A stretch of DNA of 64,000 bases from Janthinobacterium sp. 67 (GTDB lineage: Bacteria > Pseudomonadota > Gammaproteobacteria > Burkholderiales > Burkholderiaceae_D): the NCBI RefSeq assembly GCF_002797895.1, contig NZ_PGES01000001.1, positions 1-64,000 on the forward strand, written 5' to 3'. Within the stretch, counting starts at the first letter, position 1; each line of letters starts with the position of its first letter. The notes beneath the pieces are model-generated. The model was not told where the DNA came from, did not search any database, and saw only the letters and a program-made list of their open reading frames with translations. The translations under genes and the position numbers were made by a program. Shown in pieces: positions 45,477-53,887 of this stretch.

Positions 45477-47531
45477 TCACAGTCCTATCGGGTAGTCCAC
45501 CTTCCTGGGGGGAGGGCAGCCTTCCGGCCCCGGAAACGTCTGCTTGCCCGTGTCGTCGTAGCGCTTGCCGCACTCCACGAGCACGCGCTTGCGGAAGGTG
45601 TAGATGCTGGCCACCTTGCCATTCGGGTGGTAGCAGATATTGTCGCCATCGCGGTCGGTCGAAGCGTAGCTGATCATGGTCTCGCCGTTGACCGTGCGGG
45701 TGCTGTGGCCGCTGCGCGGCTCCGTGCATTTGAGCTGGCCGCTTTCGTAATAGACGTTGAGGACGGAGGTGTCGGCGGCGCGGTCGACCAGCAGTTCATC
45801 CTTGCGCTTGCCGTTCGGGTAGTTCGAATAGCCTTCCTGGCGCTGGCCGTACTGGAAGGCGTAGTAATACTGCGGCTTGCCGTCCGGGTAGTACATGTGG
45901 TGGTACTCGCATACGTCGTCGCGCGTGCTGCCGTATTCCTTGAAGGTGCAGCGGTGGATGTCGTTGAGCAGCTGGCCGTCTTCATAGTATTCGCGCAGGT
46001 GCGTGAGCAGGCGGCCCTGGTCGATGACGGCCAGGCGCTCCGGCTTGCCGTTCGGGTAGTAGCGCGCGTCCAGGCCCTGCTTCTTGCCCATCTCCCACAA
46101 GGTATCTAGGCGCAGGATCTTGCCGCTGTCGTCGAATGCCTGTTCACGCCCATCGAGCTGGCCGTTGCGGTAGGTGGCCGTGTAGACCACGTATTCCCTG
46201 CCGGCCGGGCCCAGATAGCGCGTGCGGCTGCCTTCGAGCACGCCGGCCTGGTAATGGTCGCGCTGGCGCAGCGCGCCCTGCGCATCCGTGTCGATCGCTT
46301 CGCCCTGTTTTTTGCCTTGCACGAAAGTGACGCTTTGCGTGGCCTTGTCCTTGAGCTTGAGCTTCCACGGCCCGTCGCGCAAGCCTTCGATGAAGCTGCC
46401 GTCGCCGTCTTCCGTGATCCACGCGCCATGGCGCGAGCCGTTCACGTAGTTGCCGCGCGTTTGCAGCTTGCCGCCCATGCTGCGTTCGTGCGGGCCGTTC
46501 AGCTGGCCGCCCGTGTAGGTGTCGAAGCCCGTCACTTCCTCTGCATCGGCATAGTTGACGACTGTCCAGCGGCCTTCGCGCTTGCCGGCCCGGTACATGC
46601 CGCTCTCGCTCTGTCGGGGGTAATTGAAGTACCACATGCCTTCCTGCAGGCCGTCGACGAAATGGCCCTTTTCGCTGCCTTCGTGCATGCCTTCGCGCAC
46701 CCACAGGCCCTGGCGCTTGCCTTTCGCGTACTGGCCCCGCTCGACCACCGAGCCGTCGTCCCAGGCCAGGCTGTAGATGACGGAAGGGCCTTCCTGGCTG
46801 CCCGTGAACTGCTTCGGCGCCGTTTCCCACGTTAGCTGCCACAGGCGGTAATTGTGCAGGATGCCGGCGCCCGCATCGCTGTACAGGGTATAGCTGGCGG
46901 TGAGAAAACGGTCGCCTTTCTTCTCGAAGGTTTTCTTGTAGATGATGGCGTCCTTGTCGCCAGCCGCCACGGGCTTGCCCTCATCGCTGTAGTAGCCGAC
47001 GATGGTGCCCTGCGTATGGTCGATGGCGTCGAAGTCCGCATTGCCGCTCTTGCCGCGCGCGACGCTGTAGTCCATCGGCGCCAGCTTGGCCAGCGCCGCC
47101 TTGACCTGGCCCGCGTTGGGCGCGGCGCTTTGCGCCACGATGCGGTTCAGGGCTGGCTGCAAGCCGTCGAGGCGCCGGTACTTGCCGGAACTGCGGTGGT
47201 AGCGGTAGGCGCGCAAGCCATTCCTGCCGTCCTGGCGGAACAGCACCAGCATGGTTTGCACGCTGTCGTCCGACTCCTTGTCCAGCGAGGCATAGAAGAC
47301 GGAACGGATGACGGCGTTGCCGAACTGGTCGAGCAAAATGGGTTTCGAGGTGCCATCCTTGCACTCGCAGTAATAGCCGTTGACGCCCTCTTTTTCCTTG
47401 AGAAAGGCGATGTCGAAGCCGCTGTCCTGCGAGGCGCTGATGGCGGGATGGGCGAGGGTCTTGCCTTCATAGAAGGGCGCGCCGTGGGCGAAGGCGGAGC
47501 AGAGCAGCAAGGGCAGAAGCAGACGTTTCAT
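45477..47531 (-). CDS. Exported MORN-type (YwqK-like) repeat protein
   Basis: A 684-residue protein with a signal peptide (MKRLLLPLLLCSAFAHG). From about residue 250 it carries many G-x-x-x-G-x-W/Y units such as GQYAKGKRQGLWVREG, GHFVDGLQEGMWYFNY, GMYRAGKREGRWTVVN, and GNYVNGSRHGAWITED, and later YYPNGKPERLAV and YYPDGKPQYYYAF; these are MORN_2 antitoxin/YwqK-like repeats. The N-terminal 200 residues are unlike these. It is followed by the leucine-rich gene. Binding of membranes or proteins in the periplasm is possible. Confidence 0.76.
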   Translation of the reverse strand: MKRLLLPLLLCSAFAHGAPFYEGKTLAHPAISASQDSGFDIAFLKEKEGVNGYYCECKDGTSKPILLDQFGNAVIRSVFYASLDKESDDSVQTMLVLFRQDGRNGLRAYRYHRSSGKYRRLDGLQPALNRIVAQSAAPNAGQVKAALAKLAPMDYSVARGKSGNADFDAIDHTQGTIVGYYSDEGKPVAAGDKDAIIYKKTFEKKGDRFLTASYTLYSDAGAGILHNYRLWQLTWETAPKQFTGSQEGPSVIYSLAWDDGSVVERGQYAKGKRQGLWVREGMHEGSEKGHFVDGLQEGMWYFNYPRQSESGMYRAGKREGRWTVVNYADAEEVTGFDTYTGGQLNGPHERSMGGKLQTRGNYVNGSRHGAWITEDGDGSFIEGLRDGPWKLKLKDKATQSVTFVQGKKQGEAIDTDAQGALRQRDHYQAGVLEGSRTRYLGPAGREYVVYTATYRNGQLDGREQAFDDSGKILRLDTLWEMGKKQGLDARYYPNGKPERLAVIDQGRLLTHLREYYEDGQLLNDIHRCTFKEYGSTRDDVCEYHHMYYPDGKPQYYYAFQYGQRQEGYSNYPNGKRKDELLVDRAADTSVLNVYYESGQLKCTEPRSGHSTRTVNGETMISYASTDRDGDNICYHPNGKVASIYTFRKRVLVECGKRYDDTGKQTFPGPEGCPPPRKVDYPIGL

Positions 47532-47639
47532 CGTGTGGCTGGCGCCGGGGCGCCGCAATGGAAAGGCCACGATTCTGCCTGCGTTCTTACTTGTGGGCAA
47601 ATGGGCGCGCGTCTATCGTGTGCGCGTGCGCGCCCCGGG

Positions 47640-48185
47640 TCAGGGCTGGTGCGCGGCGCAGAAGTCCAGCAGCAGCTGTTCGCCTTCCGGCCAGGGACCG
47701 TAGCCGGCGTCGCCGTTGATATGGCCGGCGTCGCCGATCATGGTGAAATCGCTGCCCCAGGCGGCGGCAAACGCGCGCGCCCGCGCGAAGCTGACGTAGG
47801 GATCGTCGCCGCTGGCTACCACCAGGCTGGGAAACGGCAAGGCTTGCAGCGGCACCGGCGCAAAGCCCGTCGTGCCTGCGGGATAGGAGGGCGCTTCCAC
47901 ATCGCTGGGGGCGACGAGGACGGCGCCGGCGATCCTGTGCGGCGAGCCGCTGGCCGCCCAATGGGCCACCAGCGTGCAGGCCAGGCTGTGCGCGGCCAGC
48001 ACGGGCGGGCGCTCGCAGGCGGCGATGGCGCGATCGAGTTCCGCCACCCATTCATCCTTGTCCGGCGTCTGCCATTCCCGGTGCGGCACGCGCGACCATT
48101 GCGGGTGGCGCGCTTCCCAATGGGTTTGCCAATGCTGCGGCCCGGAATTCCACAGGCCGGCCAGGGTCAGGACGAGAGGCGACAT
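47640..48185 (-). CDS. Small serine hydrolase (RBBP9/YdeN family)
   Basis: Alpha/beta hydrolase of 181 residues. The N-terminus VLTLAGLWNSGPQHWQTHWE and nucleophile loop LAAHSLACTLVAHWA are typical of RBBP9/YdeN; Asp is in SGDDPYVSF and His in GDAGHINGDAG. AAGGAGA precedes ATG 48185, which is better than TTG 48188. It starts 17 bases after the kynA stop and so is probably in the kynurenine operon, with unknown substrate. Confidence 0.83.
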   Translation of the reverse strand: MSPLVLTLAGLWNSGPQHWQTHWEARHPQWSRVPHREWQTPDKDEWVAELDRAIAACERPPVLAAHSLACTLVAHWAASGSPHRIAGAVLVAPSDVEAPSYPAGTTGFAPVPLQALPFPSLVVASGDDPYVSFARARAFAAAWGSDFTMIGDAGHINGDAGYGPWPEGEQLLLDFCAAHQP

Positions 48186-48202
48186 CAAATCTCCTTTTGA
48201 AA

Positions 48203-49090
48203 TTAGAGCTCCGTGCGTAAGGCAAAGAGCTCCGGGAACAATACCACGTCGAGCATCTTGCGCAAATAGCTGACGCCCGCCGTGCCGCCCGTGCCCGTCT
48301 TGAAGCCGATGATGCGCTCGACCGTCGTCACGTGGCGGAAGCGCCAGAAGCGGAAGGCCGTTTCCAGGTCGACCAGCTTTTCGGCCAGCTCATACAGGGC
48401 CCAGTGTTTCGACGGGTCGCGGTAGACTTCCAGCCATGCCGCTTTTACCGAAGCGTCGGCGGCGGTCGGCAGGGTCCAGTCGGCGTCCATGCGCTCGGGG
48501 GCGATAGGCAGGCCGCTGCGCGCCAGCAGCTTGATCGACTCGTCGTAGACGGACGGCGTGCGCAGGGCGGCGTCGAGCACCTTGTAGGTGTCGGGGGCCG
48601 TCGTGTGCACGTTGAGCAGGGCCGCGTTCTTGTTCCCCAGGATGAATTCGATCTCGCGGTACTGGAAGGACTGGAAACCGGACGAGGCGCCCAGGTAGGG
48701 ACGGATGGCCGTGTATTCGGGCGGCGTCATGGTGGCCAGCACGTCCCAGGCATGGACCAGCTGGTCCATGATGCGCGCCACGCGAGCCAGCATCTTGAAA
48801 GCGGGCGCCAGGTCGCCGCTTTGCAGGTTGGCGCGCACGGCGTGCATTTCGTGCAGCATCAGCTTCATCCACAATTCGCTCGTCTGGTGCTGCACGATGA
48901 ACAGCATCTCGTTGTGGTTCGGCGACAGCGGATGCTGGGCCGTGAGGATGCGGTCCAGCGCCAGGTAATTGCCGTAGCTCATCGATTCGCTGAAATCCAT
49001 CTGCGCGCCATGCCACTGCGCATCCTGGCCGCCCGCATGCATGGGGCAGCCGCTCGTGTTTTCCTTGTTCATATTTTTTTCGTCGCTCAT
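48203..49090 (-). CDS. kynA: Tryptophan 2,3-dioxygenase
   Basis: Heme enzyme of 295 residues that opens the indole ring of L-tryptophan to N-formylkynurenine, the first step of kynurenine catabolism; cytoplasmic tetramer. Seen: [12 protein letters not shown], the distal histidine region [18 protein letters not shown], and [20 protein letters not shown] with the proximal His. It follows kynureninase by 8 bases. The N-terminus has a Cys/His-rich tail (SGCPMHAGG) of unknown meaning. Confidence 0.95.
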   Translation of the reverse strand: MSDEKNMNKENTSGCPMHAGGQDAQWHGAQMDFSESMSYGNYLALDRILTAQHPLSPNHNEMLFIVQHQTSELWMKLMLHEMHAVRANLQSGDLAPAFKMLARVARIMDQLVHAWDVLATMTPPEYTAIRPYLGASSGFQSFQYREIEFILGNKNAALLNVHTTAPDTYKVLDAALRTPSVYDESIKLLARSGLPIAPERMDADWTLPTAADASVKAAWLEVYRDPSKHWALYELAEKLVDLETAFRFWRFRHVTTVERIIGFKTGTGGTAGVSYLRKMLDVVLFPELFALRTEL

Positions 49091-49098
49091 GGCATGGT

Positions 49099-50370
49099 TC
49101 AGGTGACGGCATCACGCTTGGCGGCGATGTCGTAGGCTAGTGTGTCGAGGGTGTCGCGCAGGATTTCCACGGCATCCCACACGTCGGCAAAGCTCGTGTA
49201 CAGGGGCGTGAAGCCGAAGCGCATGATGGCCGGTTCGCGGTAGTCGCCGATCACGCCGCGCGCGATCAGCGCCTGCATCACGGCATAGCCGTGCGGGTGC
49301 GTGAAGCTGACCTGGCTGCCGCGGCGTGCATGCTCGCGCGGCGTGACAAGGCCCAGCGGATGGCTGGCGCAGCGCTGTTCCACCAGCGCGATGAACAAGT
49401 CCGTCAGGGCCAGCGACTTGCGGCGGATGGCTTCCATGCTCGTTTGCGCAAAGATATCGAGGCCGCATTCGACGAGGGCCAGCGAAAGTATCGGCTGCGT
49501 GCCGCACAGGGCGCGGGCGATGCCGTCGGCCGGCGTGTAGCCCGGGTCCATGGCGAACGGCGTGGCGTGGCCCCACCAGCCGGACAAGGGCTGGCGGAAG
49601 CGCGCCTGGTGTTTTTCCGGCACCCAGATGAAGGCGGGCGAACCGGGGCCGCCATTCAGGTACTTATAGGTGCAGCCGACGGCCAGGTCGGCGCCGGCGC
49701 CGTTCAGGTCCAGCGGCACGGCGCCGGCCGAATGGGCCAGGTCCCACAGGGCCAGGGCGCCCTGCGCATGGCAATGGCTGCTGATGGCGGCCATGTCGTG
49801 CTGGTAGCCGGTGCGGTAGTTGACGTGCGTGAGCATGGCGACGGCGCAATCGGCGGTGATGGCTTGATTCAGTTCTTCGGGACTGTCGACCAGGCGCAGC
49901 TGGTAGCCGCGGTCGAGCCAGGCGGCCAGGCCTTGCGCCATGTACAGGTCGGTGGGGAAATTGCTGCGTTCACTGACGATGATGCGCCGCGCGGCATGCG
50001 CGGCATGCGCGGGATCGCTGGCCTGCATCTGCAGGGCGGCGGCCAGGGCCTTGAACAGGTTGACCGAGGTGGTGTCGGTGATCACCACTTCGCCCGCGCC
50101 GGCCCCCAGCAGCGGGGCCAGGCGGTCGCCCAGGCGCTTGGGCAGGTCAAACCAGCCGGCCGTATTCCAGCTGCGGATCAGGTCCGTGCCCCATTCGGCC
50201 GTGATCACGTGCTGGGCGCGGGCCAGGGCCGCTGTCGGCCGCGCACCCAGGGAATTGCCGTCGAGGTAAATCACGCCTTGCGGCAGATCGAATTGCTGGC
50301 GCAGGGGCGCCAGGGGATCGTCGAGGTCGCGCGCGCTGCAGTCTTGTCGAGAAATCATGGTGGCTTTCAT
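49099..50370 (-). CDS. kynU: Kynureninase
   Basis: PLP enzyme of 423 residues that splits kynurenine to anthranilate and alanine; cytoplasmic. Seen: [13 protein letters not shown] at the N-terminus, [17 protein letters not shown], the metal/PLP element [15 protein letters not shown], and the PLP lysine in [16 protein letters not shown]. The first residues MKATM give ATG 50370 or 50358 as start. It is the first gene of the operon kynU-kynA-hydrolase; no kynurenine formamidase of the usual types is adjacent. Confidence 0.93.
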   Translation of the reverse strand: MKATMISRQDCSARDLDDPLAPLRQQFDLPQGVIYLDGNSLGARPTAALARAQHVITAEWGTDLIRSWNTAGWFDLPKRLGDRLAPLLGAGAGEVVITDTTSVNLFKALAAALQMQASDPAHAAHAARRIIVSERSNFPTDLYMAQGLAAWLDRGYQLRLVDSPEELNQAITADCAVAMLTHVNYRTGYQHDMAAISSHCHAQGALALWDLAHSAGAVPLDLNGAGADLAVGCTYKYLNGGPGSPAFIWVPEKHQARFRQPLSGWWGHATPFAMDPGYTPADGIARALCGTQPILSLALVECGLDIFAQTSMEAIRRKSLALTDLFIALVEQRCASHPLGLVTPREHARRGSQVSFTHPHGYAVMQALIARGVIGDYREPAIMRFGFTPLYTSFADVWDAVEILRDTLDTLAYDIAAKRDAVT

Positions 50371-50396
50371 GTTGATACTTGGCTCAATGGCACGAT

Positions 50397-50418
50397 ATTA
50401 CTTGAAGCTTAAAGTATT
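50397..50418. promoter_or_regulatory. Probable operator of the kynurenine operon
   Basis: ATTACTT (50397-50403) and AAAGTATT (50411-50418) form an imperfect inverted repeat around AAGCTT. It lies 27 bases before the kynU start on the minus strand. Kyn operons are usually under an Lrp/AsnC-type KynR, not found in this window. Confidence 0.45.
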
Positions 50419-50551
50419 GTGCGGGAGCAGGCAGTGTAGCAAATTCACGCCGGAAAGAGGAATTTCCGCGCTGGATGCGTCCCGGAAAATGCGTACCTGT
50501 GGGGCGTCAACGAAAAAAATCACGATTTTTAAAAATATTTTCAAATAACCC

Positions 50552-50578
50552 TAAAGTTTCGCCAGATGCCGCCGTCAA
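50552..50578 (+). promoter_or_regulatory. Sigma-28-like flagellar promoter 1 upstream of flhDC
   Basis: TAAAGTTT, then exactly 11 bases, then GCCGTCAA. This matches the FliA consensus TAAAGTTT-N11-GCCGATAA in 14 of 16 positions. It lies about 390 bases before flhD. Confidence 0.6.
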
Positions 50579-50648
50579 CGATTACATGAACGGTGTCAAA
50601 CCGGCCGAAAAAGAATGCGGGTCTTTGAAATATTTTTCAAAAAAGCCC

Positions 50649-50675
50649 TAAAGTTCCTGCCAAGGCAGCCGTTAT
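50649..50675 (+). promoter_or_regulatory. Sigma-28-like flagellar promoter 2 upstream of flhDC
   Basis: TAAAGTTC, exactly 11 bases, GCCGTTAT. Both elements and spacer fit the FliA consensus. Sequence around it repeats the surroundings of promoter 1 (AAATATTTT-CAAA then CCCTAAAGTT), so the two arose by local duplication of about 100 bases. Confidence 0.62.
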
Positions 50676-50811
50676 CTAGGTAGACAGGCTTGATTCCGAT
50701 CAAGTTGTTGTAAAAAAGTGATATTTTTTACAGGCCAAAAGTCGGCTAAATCCGGCACAGAGCCAACCTCCCACATCCGCGCCGTTGCTGGCGCGCGACC
50801 ATGATCGAGCA

Positions 50812-50830
50812 GTGTTTGTCAGACAAACAC
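50812..50830. promoter_or_regulatory. Perfect 9-1-9 palindrome upstream of flhD
   Basis: GTGTTTGTC-A-GACAAACAC lies 135 bases before the flhD start, in the transcribed leader if the sigma-28-like promoters are used. It may be an operator or an mRNA hairpin; no T run follows. Confidence 0.5.
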
Positions 50831-50964
50831 CTACGATCCCATCCGCCATTCCCCGACCAAAAATACAGCGCTACGCCTCTGTTGCATTTAATGTTGCTCC
50901 TGCAGAATGTATCTCACTGGCAACAAACAATGCCAGCAGAATTCAACGGATTGAGGAGATGGAA

Positions 50965-51282
50965 ATGACTGCTAACGACATGATGGCTGAGATTCGCGAC
51001 GCTAACCTGAGCTACCTGATGCTGGCCCAGCAAATGATTCGTGCAGACAAGGTAACGGCCATCTTCCGTTTGGGCATCGCCGCCGACATCGCCGAACTGA
51101 TCGAAGGCATGAGCAATGCGCAGATCCTCAAGCTCGCTGGCGGCAACATGATGCTGGCCCGCTTCCGCTTCGACGACAGCGCCATCCTGGGTATGTTGAC
51201 GAACTACAATAAGGACCGCTCGCTGGCCCAGTCGCACGCCGCCATCTTGATGGCAGGCCAGGGCGTCGAAGAAATCGCCTAA
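50965..51282 (+). CDS. flhD: Flagellar master regulator subunit FlhD
   Basis: Subunit of the FlhD4C2 activator that turns on class 2 flagellar operons; 105 residues. The fold is recognised by LSYLMLAQQMIRADKVTAIF, RLGIAADIAELI and FRFDDSAILGMLTNYNKD. AGGAG (50954-50958) gives correct spacing to ATG 50965 only; the frame is open upstream to 50785, but that part has no family similarity. flhC follows after 39 bases. Confidence 0.92.
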   Translation: MTANDMMAEIRDANLSYLMLAQQMIRADKVTAIFRLGIAADIAELIEGMSNAQILKLAGGNMMLARFRFDDSAILGMLTNYNKDRSLAQSHAAILMAGQGVEEIA

Positions 51283-51321
51283 GCTTTTAAATTAGTACTC
51301 GTCAGTCGCGGAGCAAGCAGC

Positions 51322-51882
51322 ATGGCCAAGAAAAGTGTCGTATCGGAAGCGCAGGAAATCCAGCTGGCCATCGAATTGATACAGCTGGGCGCGCGTTTGC
51401 AACTGCTGGAGACGGAAGTCTCGCTGTCGCGCGAACGCCTGCTGAATCTGTACAAGGAATTGAAGGGCGTCTCGCCGCCCAAGGGCATGCTGCCGTTTTC
51501 CACCGACTGGTTCCTCACCTGGCAACCGAATATCCATTCCTCGCTGTTCATCAACATCCACAAATTCCTCGTCGACCACGCCGGCGCCACGGGCATCGAA
51601 GCCGTGATGAAGGCGTACAAGCTGTACCTGGAGCAGATGCCGCCCGAAGCGGGCGAAGAGCCGCTGCTGTCGTTGACGCGGGCCTGGACCCTCGTGCGCT
51701 TTTTCAGCAGCAAGATGCTGGACATGGCGCCTTGCGGCAAGTGCGGCGGCAAGTTCGTCGTCAATTGCCTCGACCTGAACGCCGATTATGTGTGTGGCCT
51801 GTGCCACATGCCTTCGCGTGCCGGCAAGACCAAGAAGGCGCGCGATGAAGCGGCCGCCGTCGCGCCGGGCGTGGTTGCCTGA
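51322..51882 (+). CDS. flhC: Flagellar master regulator subunit FlhC
   Basis: Zinc-binding partner of FlhD, 186 residues. N-terminal helices EIQLAIELIQLGARLQLLET and the C-terminal zinc cluster (CGKCGG, NCLD, CGLC) identify it. GGAGC sits upstream. Together the pair probably activates motility genes, including those downstream. A terminator follows 20 bases after the stop. Confidence 0.94.
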   Translation: MAKKSVVSEAQEIQLAIELIQLGARLQLLETEVSLSRERLLNLYKELKGVSPPKGMLPFSTDWFLTWQPNIHSSLFINIHKFLVDHAGATGIEAVMKAYKLYLEQMPPEAGEEPLLSLTRAWTLVRFFSSKMLDMAPCGKCGGKFVVNCLDLNADYVCGLCHMPSRAGKTKKARDEAAAVAPGVVA

Positions 51883-51903
51883 GCCGTAAATAGACAAGAG
51901 AGC

Positions 51904-51941
51904 AAGCCGGAGCCGGTCGCCTGACCGCACTCCGGCTTTTT
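51904..51941 (+). terminator. Terminator after flhC
   Basis: A 9-bp outer stem (51904-51912 with 51930-51938) and an inner CGGTC/GACCG stem are followed by T residues. It separates flhDC from the methyltransferase and motAB. Confidence 0.75.
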
Positions 51942-51987
51942 CATGCCTGCATCGCTTACACTGGCGTTTTCCTCCTTTGATTACCCC

Positions 51988-52749
51988 ATGCTGCAACAAA
52001 TCCTGCGCGCGCCCGCGCTCAAGGCCATCCTGATCCAGGTGCTGGCCTTTCCCTTGATGTTGCTATTGGTATATGGCCTGGCGCGTGCCGGCGTGGCCAT
52101 GTCGCTGCCGGTCGTGGCGCTGGCGCAGGGCGTGTTGGCGGCGCTCATTACCTGGCGGGCGGGCCTGGCGCGCTGGTGGTGCGCCATCGGCCTGCTGTTT
52201 GCGCCCGCCTTGCTGGCAGCCAGCCTGCTCGATTTGCCGCCGGCCATGTTCCTCGCGGCCTTTGTTTTCCTGCTGAGCCTGTATTGGTCCACCTTCCGCA
52301 CGCAAGTGCCGTTTTATCCGTCGGGACCGAAGGTGTGGCAGGCGGTGGCCGAGCTGATCGCGGATCGTCCCGGCGTGCGCCTGATCGATATCGGCAGCGG
52401 CCTTGGCGGGCTGGTGCTGGACCTGGCGCGGCGCCGGCCCGACGGGCGGTTTTCCGGCATCGAACTGGCGCCGCTGCCGTGGCTGGCAAGCCGCCTGCGG
52501 GCGAAGCTGGCGGGCAGCCGCGCGCGCTTCCTGCGCGGCGACTACGACGCGCTCGACTTCGGCCGCTACGATGTGGTGTTTGCCTACCTGTCGCCGGCGG
52601 CGATGGCGGCCTTGTGGAGCAAGGCGGAAAACGAGATGTTGCCCGGGAGCATGCTTCTTAGTTACGAATTCCAGATTACGGCACGCAAGCCCGATAAGAC
52701 CATTGCCGCCACAGAGGGTGGTCCTTTGCTTTACATATGGTGCTTTTAA
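51988..52749 (+). CDS. Membrane-anchored class I SAM-dependent methyltransferase
   Basis: A protein of 253 residues from ATG 51988 (268 from 51943). The first 105 residues have about four hydrophobic helices (LIQVLAFPLMLLLVYGLA, LLFAPALLAASLLDLPPAMF and others); the rest is a Rossmann methyltransferase with the SAM-binding loop VRLIDIGSGLGGLVLDLA (about 130-147). It sits between flhC and motA, which is not usual. It could methylate a lipid, flagellin-related or small substrate. Neither start has a good ribosome site. Confidence 0.75.
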   Translation: MLQQILRAPALKAILIQVLAFPLMLLLVYGLARAGVAMSLPVVALAQGVLAALITWRAGLARWWCAIGLLFAPALLAASLLDLPPAMFLAAFVFLLSLYWSTFRTQVPFYPSGPKVWQAVAELIADRPGVRLIDIGSGLGGLVLDLARRRPDGRFSGIELAPLPWLASRLRAKLAGSRARFLRGDYDALDFGRYDVVFAYLSPAAMAALWSKAENEMLPGSMLLSYEFQITARKPDKTIAATEGGPLLYIWCF

Positions 52750-52968
52750 GCAATTGTCTGCGTTATTTGCTTGCCCGGAGGGCAATCTCACGTTATTGTA
52801 GTTCCACAGGGCATTTTCCCGGAATTGCATTGAAAAGCAGCACATTTCAATTAACTTCCGGTTACTTTTTTTGCCGCTGTCCTTGCCGGCGGCGCAGCCG
52901 TCAAAAGACGGGAACAGGTTTGAACATGCCGGGCATACAGTCCCGGCCATTATTGGGAGTCAGGGCAC

Positions 52969-53829
52969 TTGTTAGTCATAATCGGATACATCATCGTCTG
53001 CGCCTCGGTCTTTGGCGGCTTCGCGCTGGCCGGCGGCCATCTGGCGGCGCTGTTCCAGCCGCTGGAGTTGCTGATGATCGGCGGCGCCGCCCTGGGCGCC
53101 TTCCTTGTTGGTAACAATAACAAGGCCATCAAGGCAACGATCGCCGCCTTGCCCAGCCTGTTCAAGGGCTCGCGCTATACCAAAGAGCTGTACATGGAAT
53201 TGATGTCCCTGCTGTTCGAAGTGCTCAGCAAGGTACGCAAGGAAGGCTTGATGTCGATCGAAGGCGATATCGACAAGCCGGAAGAAAGCCCGCTGTTTTC
53301 GAAATACCCGGCCGTGCTGGCCGACCATCACATCGTCGAATTCATGACCGATTACCTGCGCCTGATGGTGTCGGGCAATATGGATGCGTTCCAGATCGAA
53401 AACCTGATGGACAATGAAATCGAGACGCACCATCACGAAGGCGCCGTGCCGGCCCACGTGATCGCCAAGGTGGGCGATGGCTTGCCCGCGTTCGGTATCG
53501 TCGCCGCCGTGATGGGCGTGGTGCACACGATGGAGTCGGTGGGCATTCCGCCGGCCGAGCTGGGCATGCTGATCGCGCACGCGCTGGTCGGCACCTTCCT
53601 CGGCATCTTGCTGGCCTATGGTTTCGTCGGCCCGCTGGCCAGCCTGCTCGAGCAGAAGCTGGAAGAGTCGAGCAAGATGTTCCAGTGCGTGAAAGTGACC
53701 CTGCTGGCCAGCCTGAACGGCTACGCGCCGGCGCTGGCCGTGGAGTTCGGCCGCAAGGTGCTGTTCTCGACCGAGCGTCCGACGTTCAACGAGCTGGAAG
53801 ACCACATCAAGAAATCGAAAACGAAGTAA
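52969..53829 (+). CDS. motA: Flagellar motor stator MotA
   Basis: Stator channel subunit of 286 residues in the inner membrane, coupling proton flow to rotor torque. Start is TTG 52969, giving the normal MLVIIGYIIV N-terminus, with GGGAG upstream. Helices are at about 1-20, 28-48, 170-190 and 200-220; the cytoplasmic loop has RKEGLMSIEGDIDKPEESPLF read in pieces, with the charged residues that contact FliG, and the pore region has PAFGIVAAVMGVVHTMESVG. Next is motB after 58 bases. Confidence 0.95.
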   Translation: MLVIIGYIIVCASVFGGFALAGGHLAALFQPLELLMIGGAALGAFLVGNNNKAIKATIAALPSLFKGSRYTKELYMELMSLLFEVLSKVRKEGLMSIEGDIDKPEESPLFSKYPAVLADHHIVEFMTDYLRLMVSGNMDAFQIENLMDNEIETHHHEGAVPAHVIAKVGDGLPAFGIVAAVMGVVHTMESVGIPPAELGMLIAHALVGTFLGILLAYGFVGPLASLLEQKLEESSKMFQCVKVTLLASLNGYAPALAVEFGRKVLFSTERPTFNELEDHIKKSKTK

Positions 53830-53887
53830 GCAGTGAATATACGCCTGGACACCATGAGTCATTTGCAGCACACGGAAGGGGGACGCC

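Noticed and set aside
50785..50964. N-terminal extension of FlhD
   Set aside because: It overlaps the palindromic leader, has no FlhD similarity, and the only good ribosome site serves 50965.
52847..52880. Possible sigma-28 promoter before motA
   Set aside because: TTAACTTC and GCCGCTGT are 14 bases apart instead of 11 and both boxes are weak.
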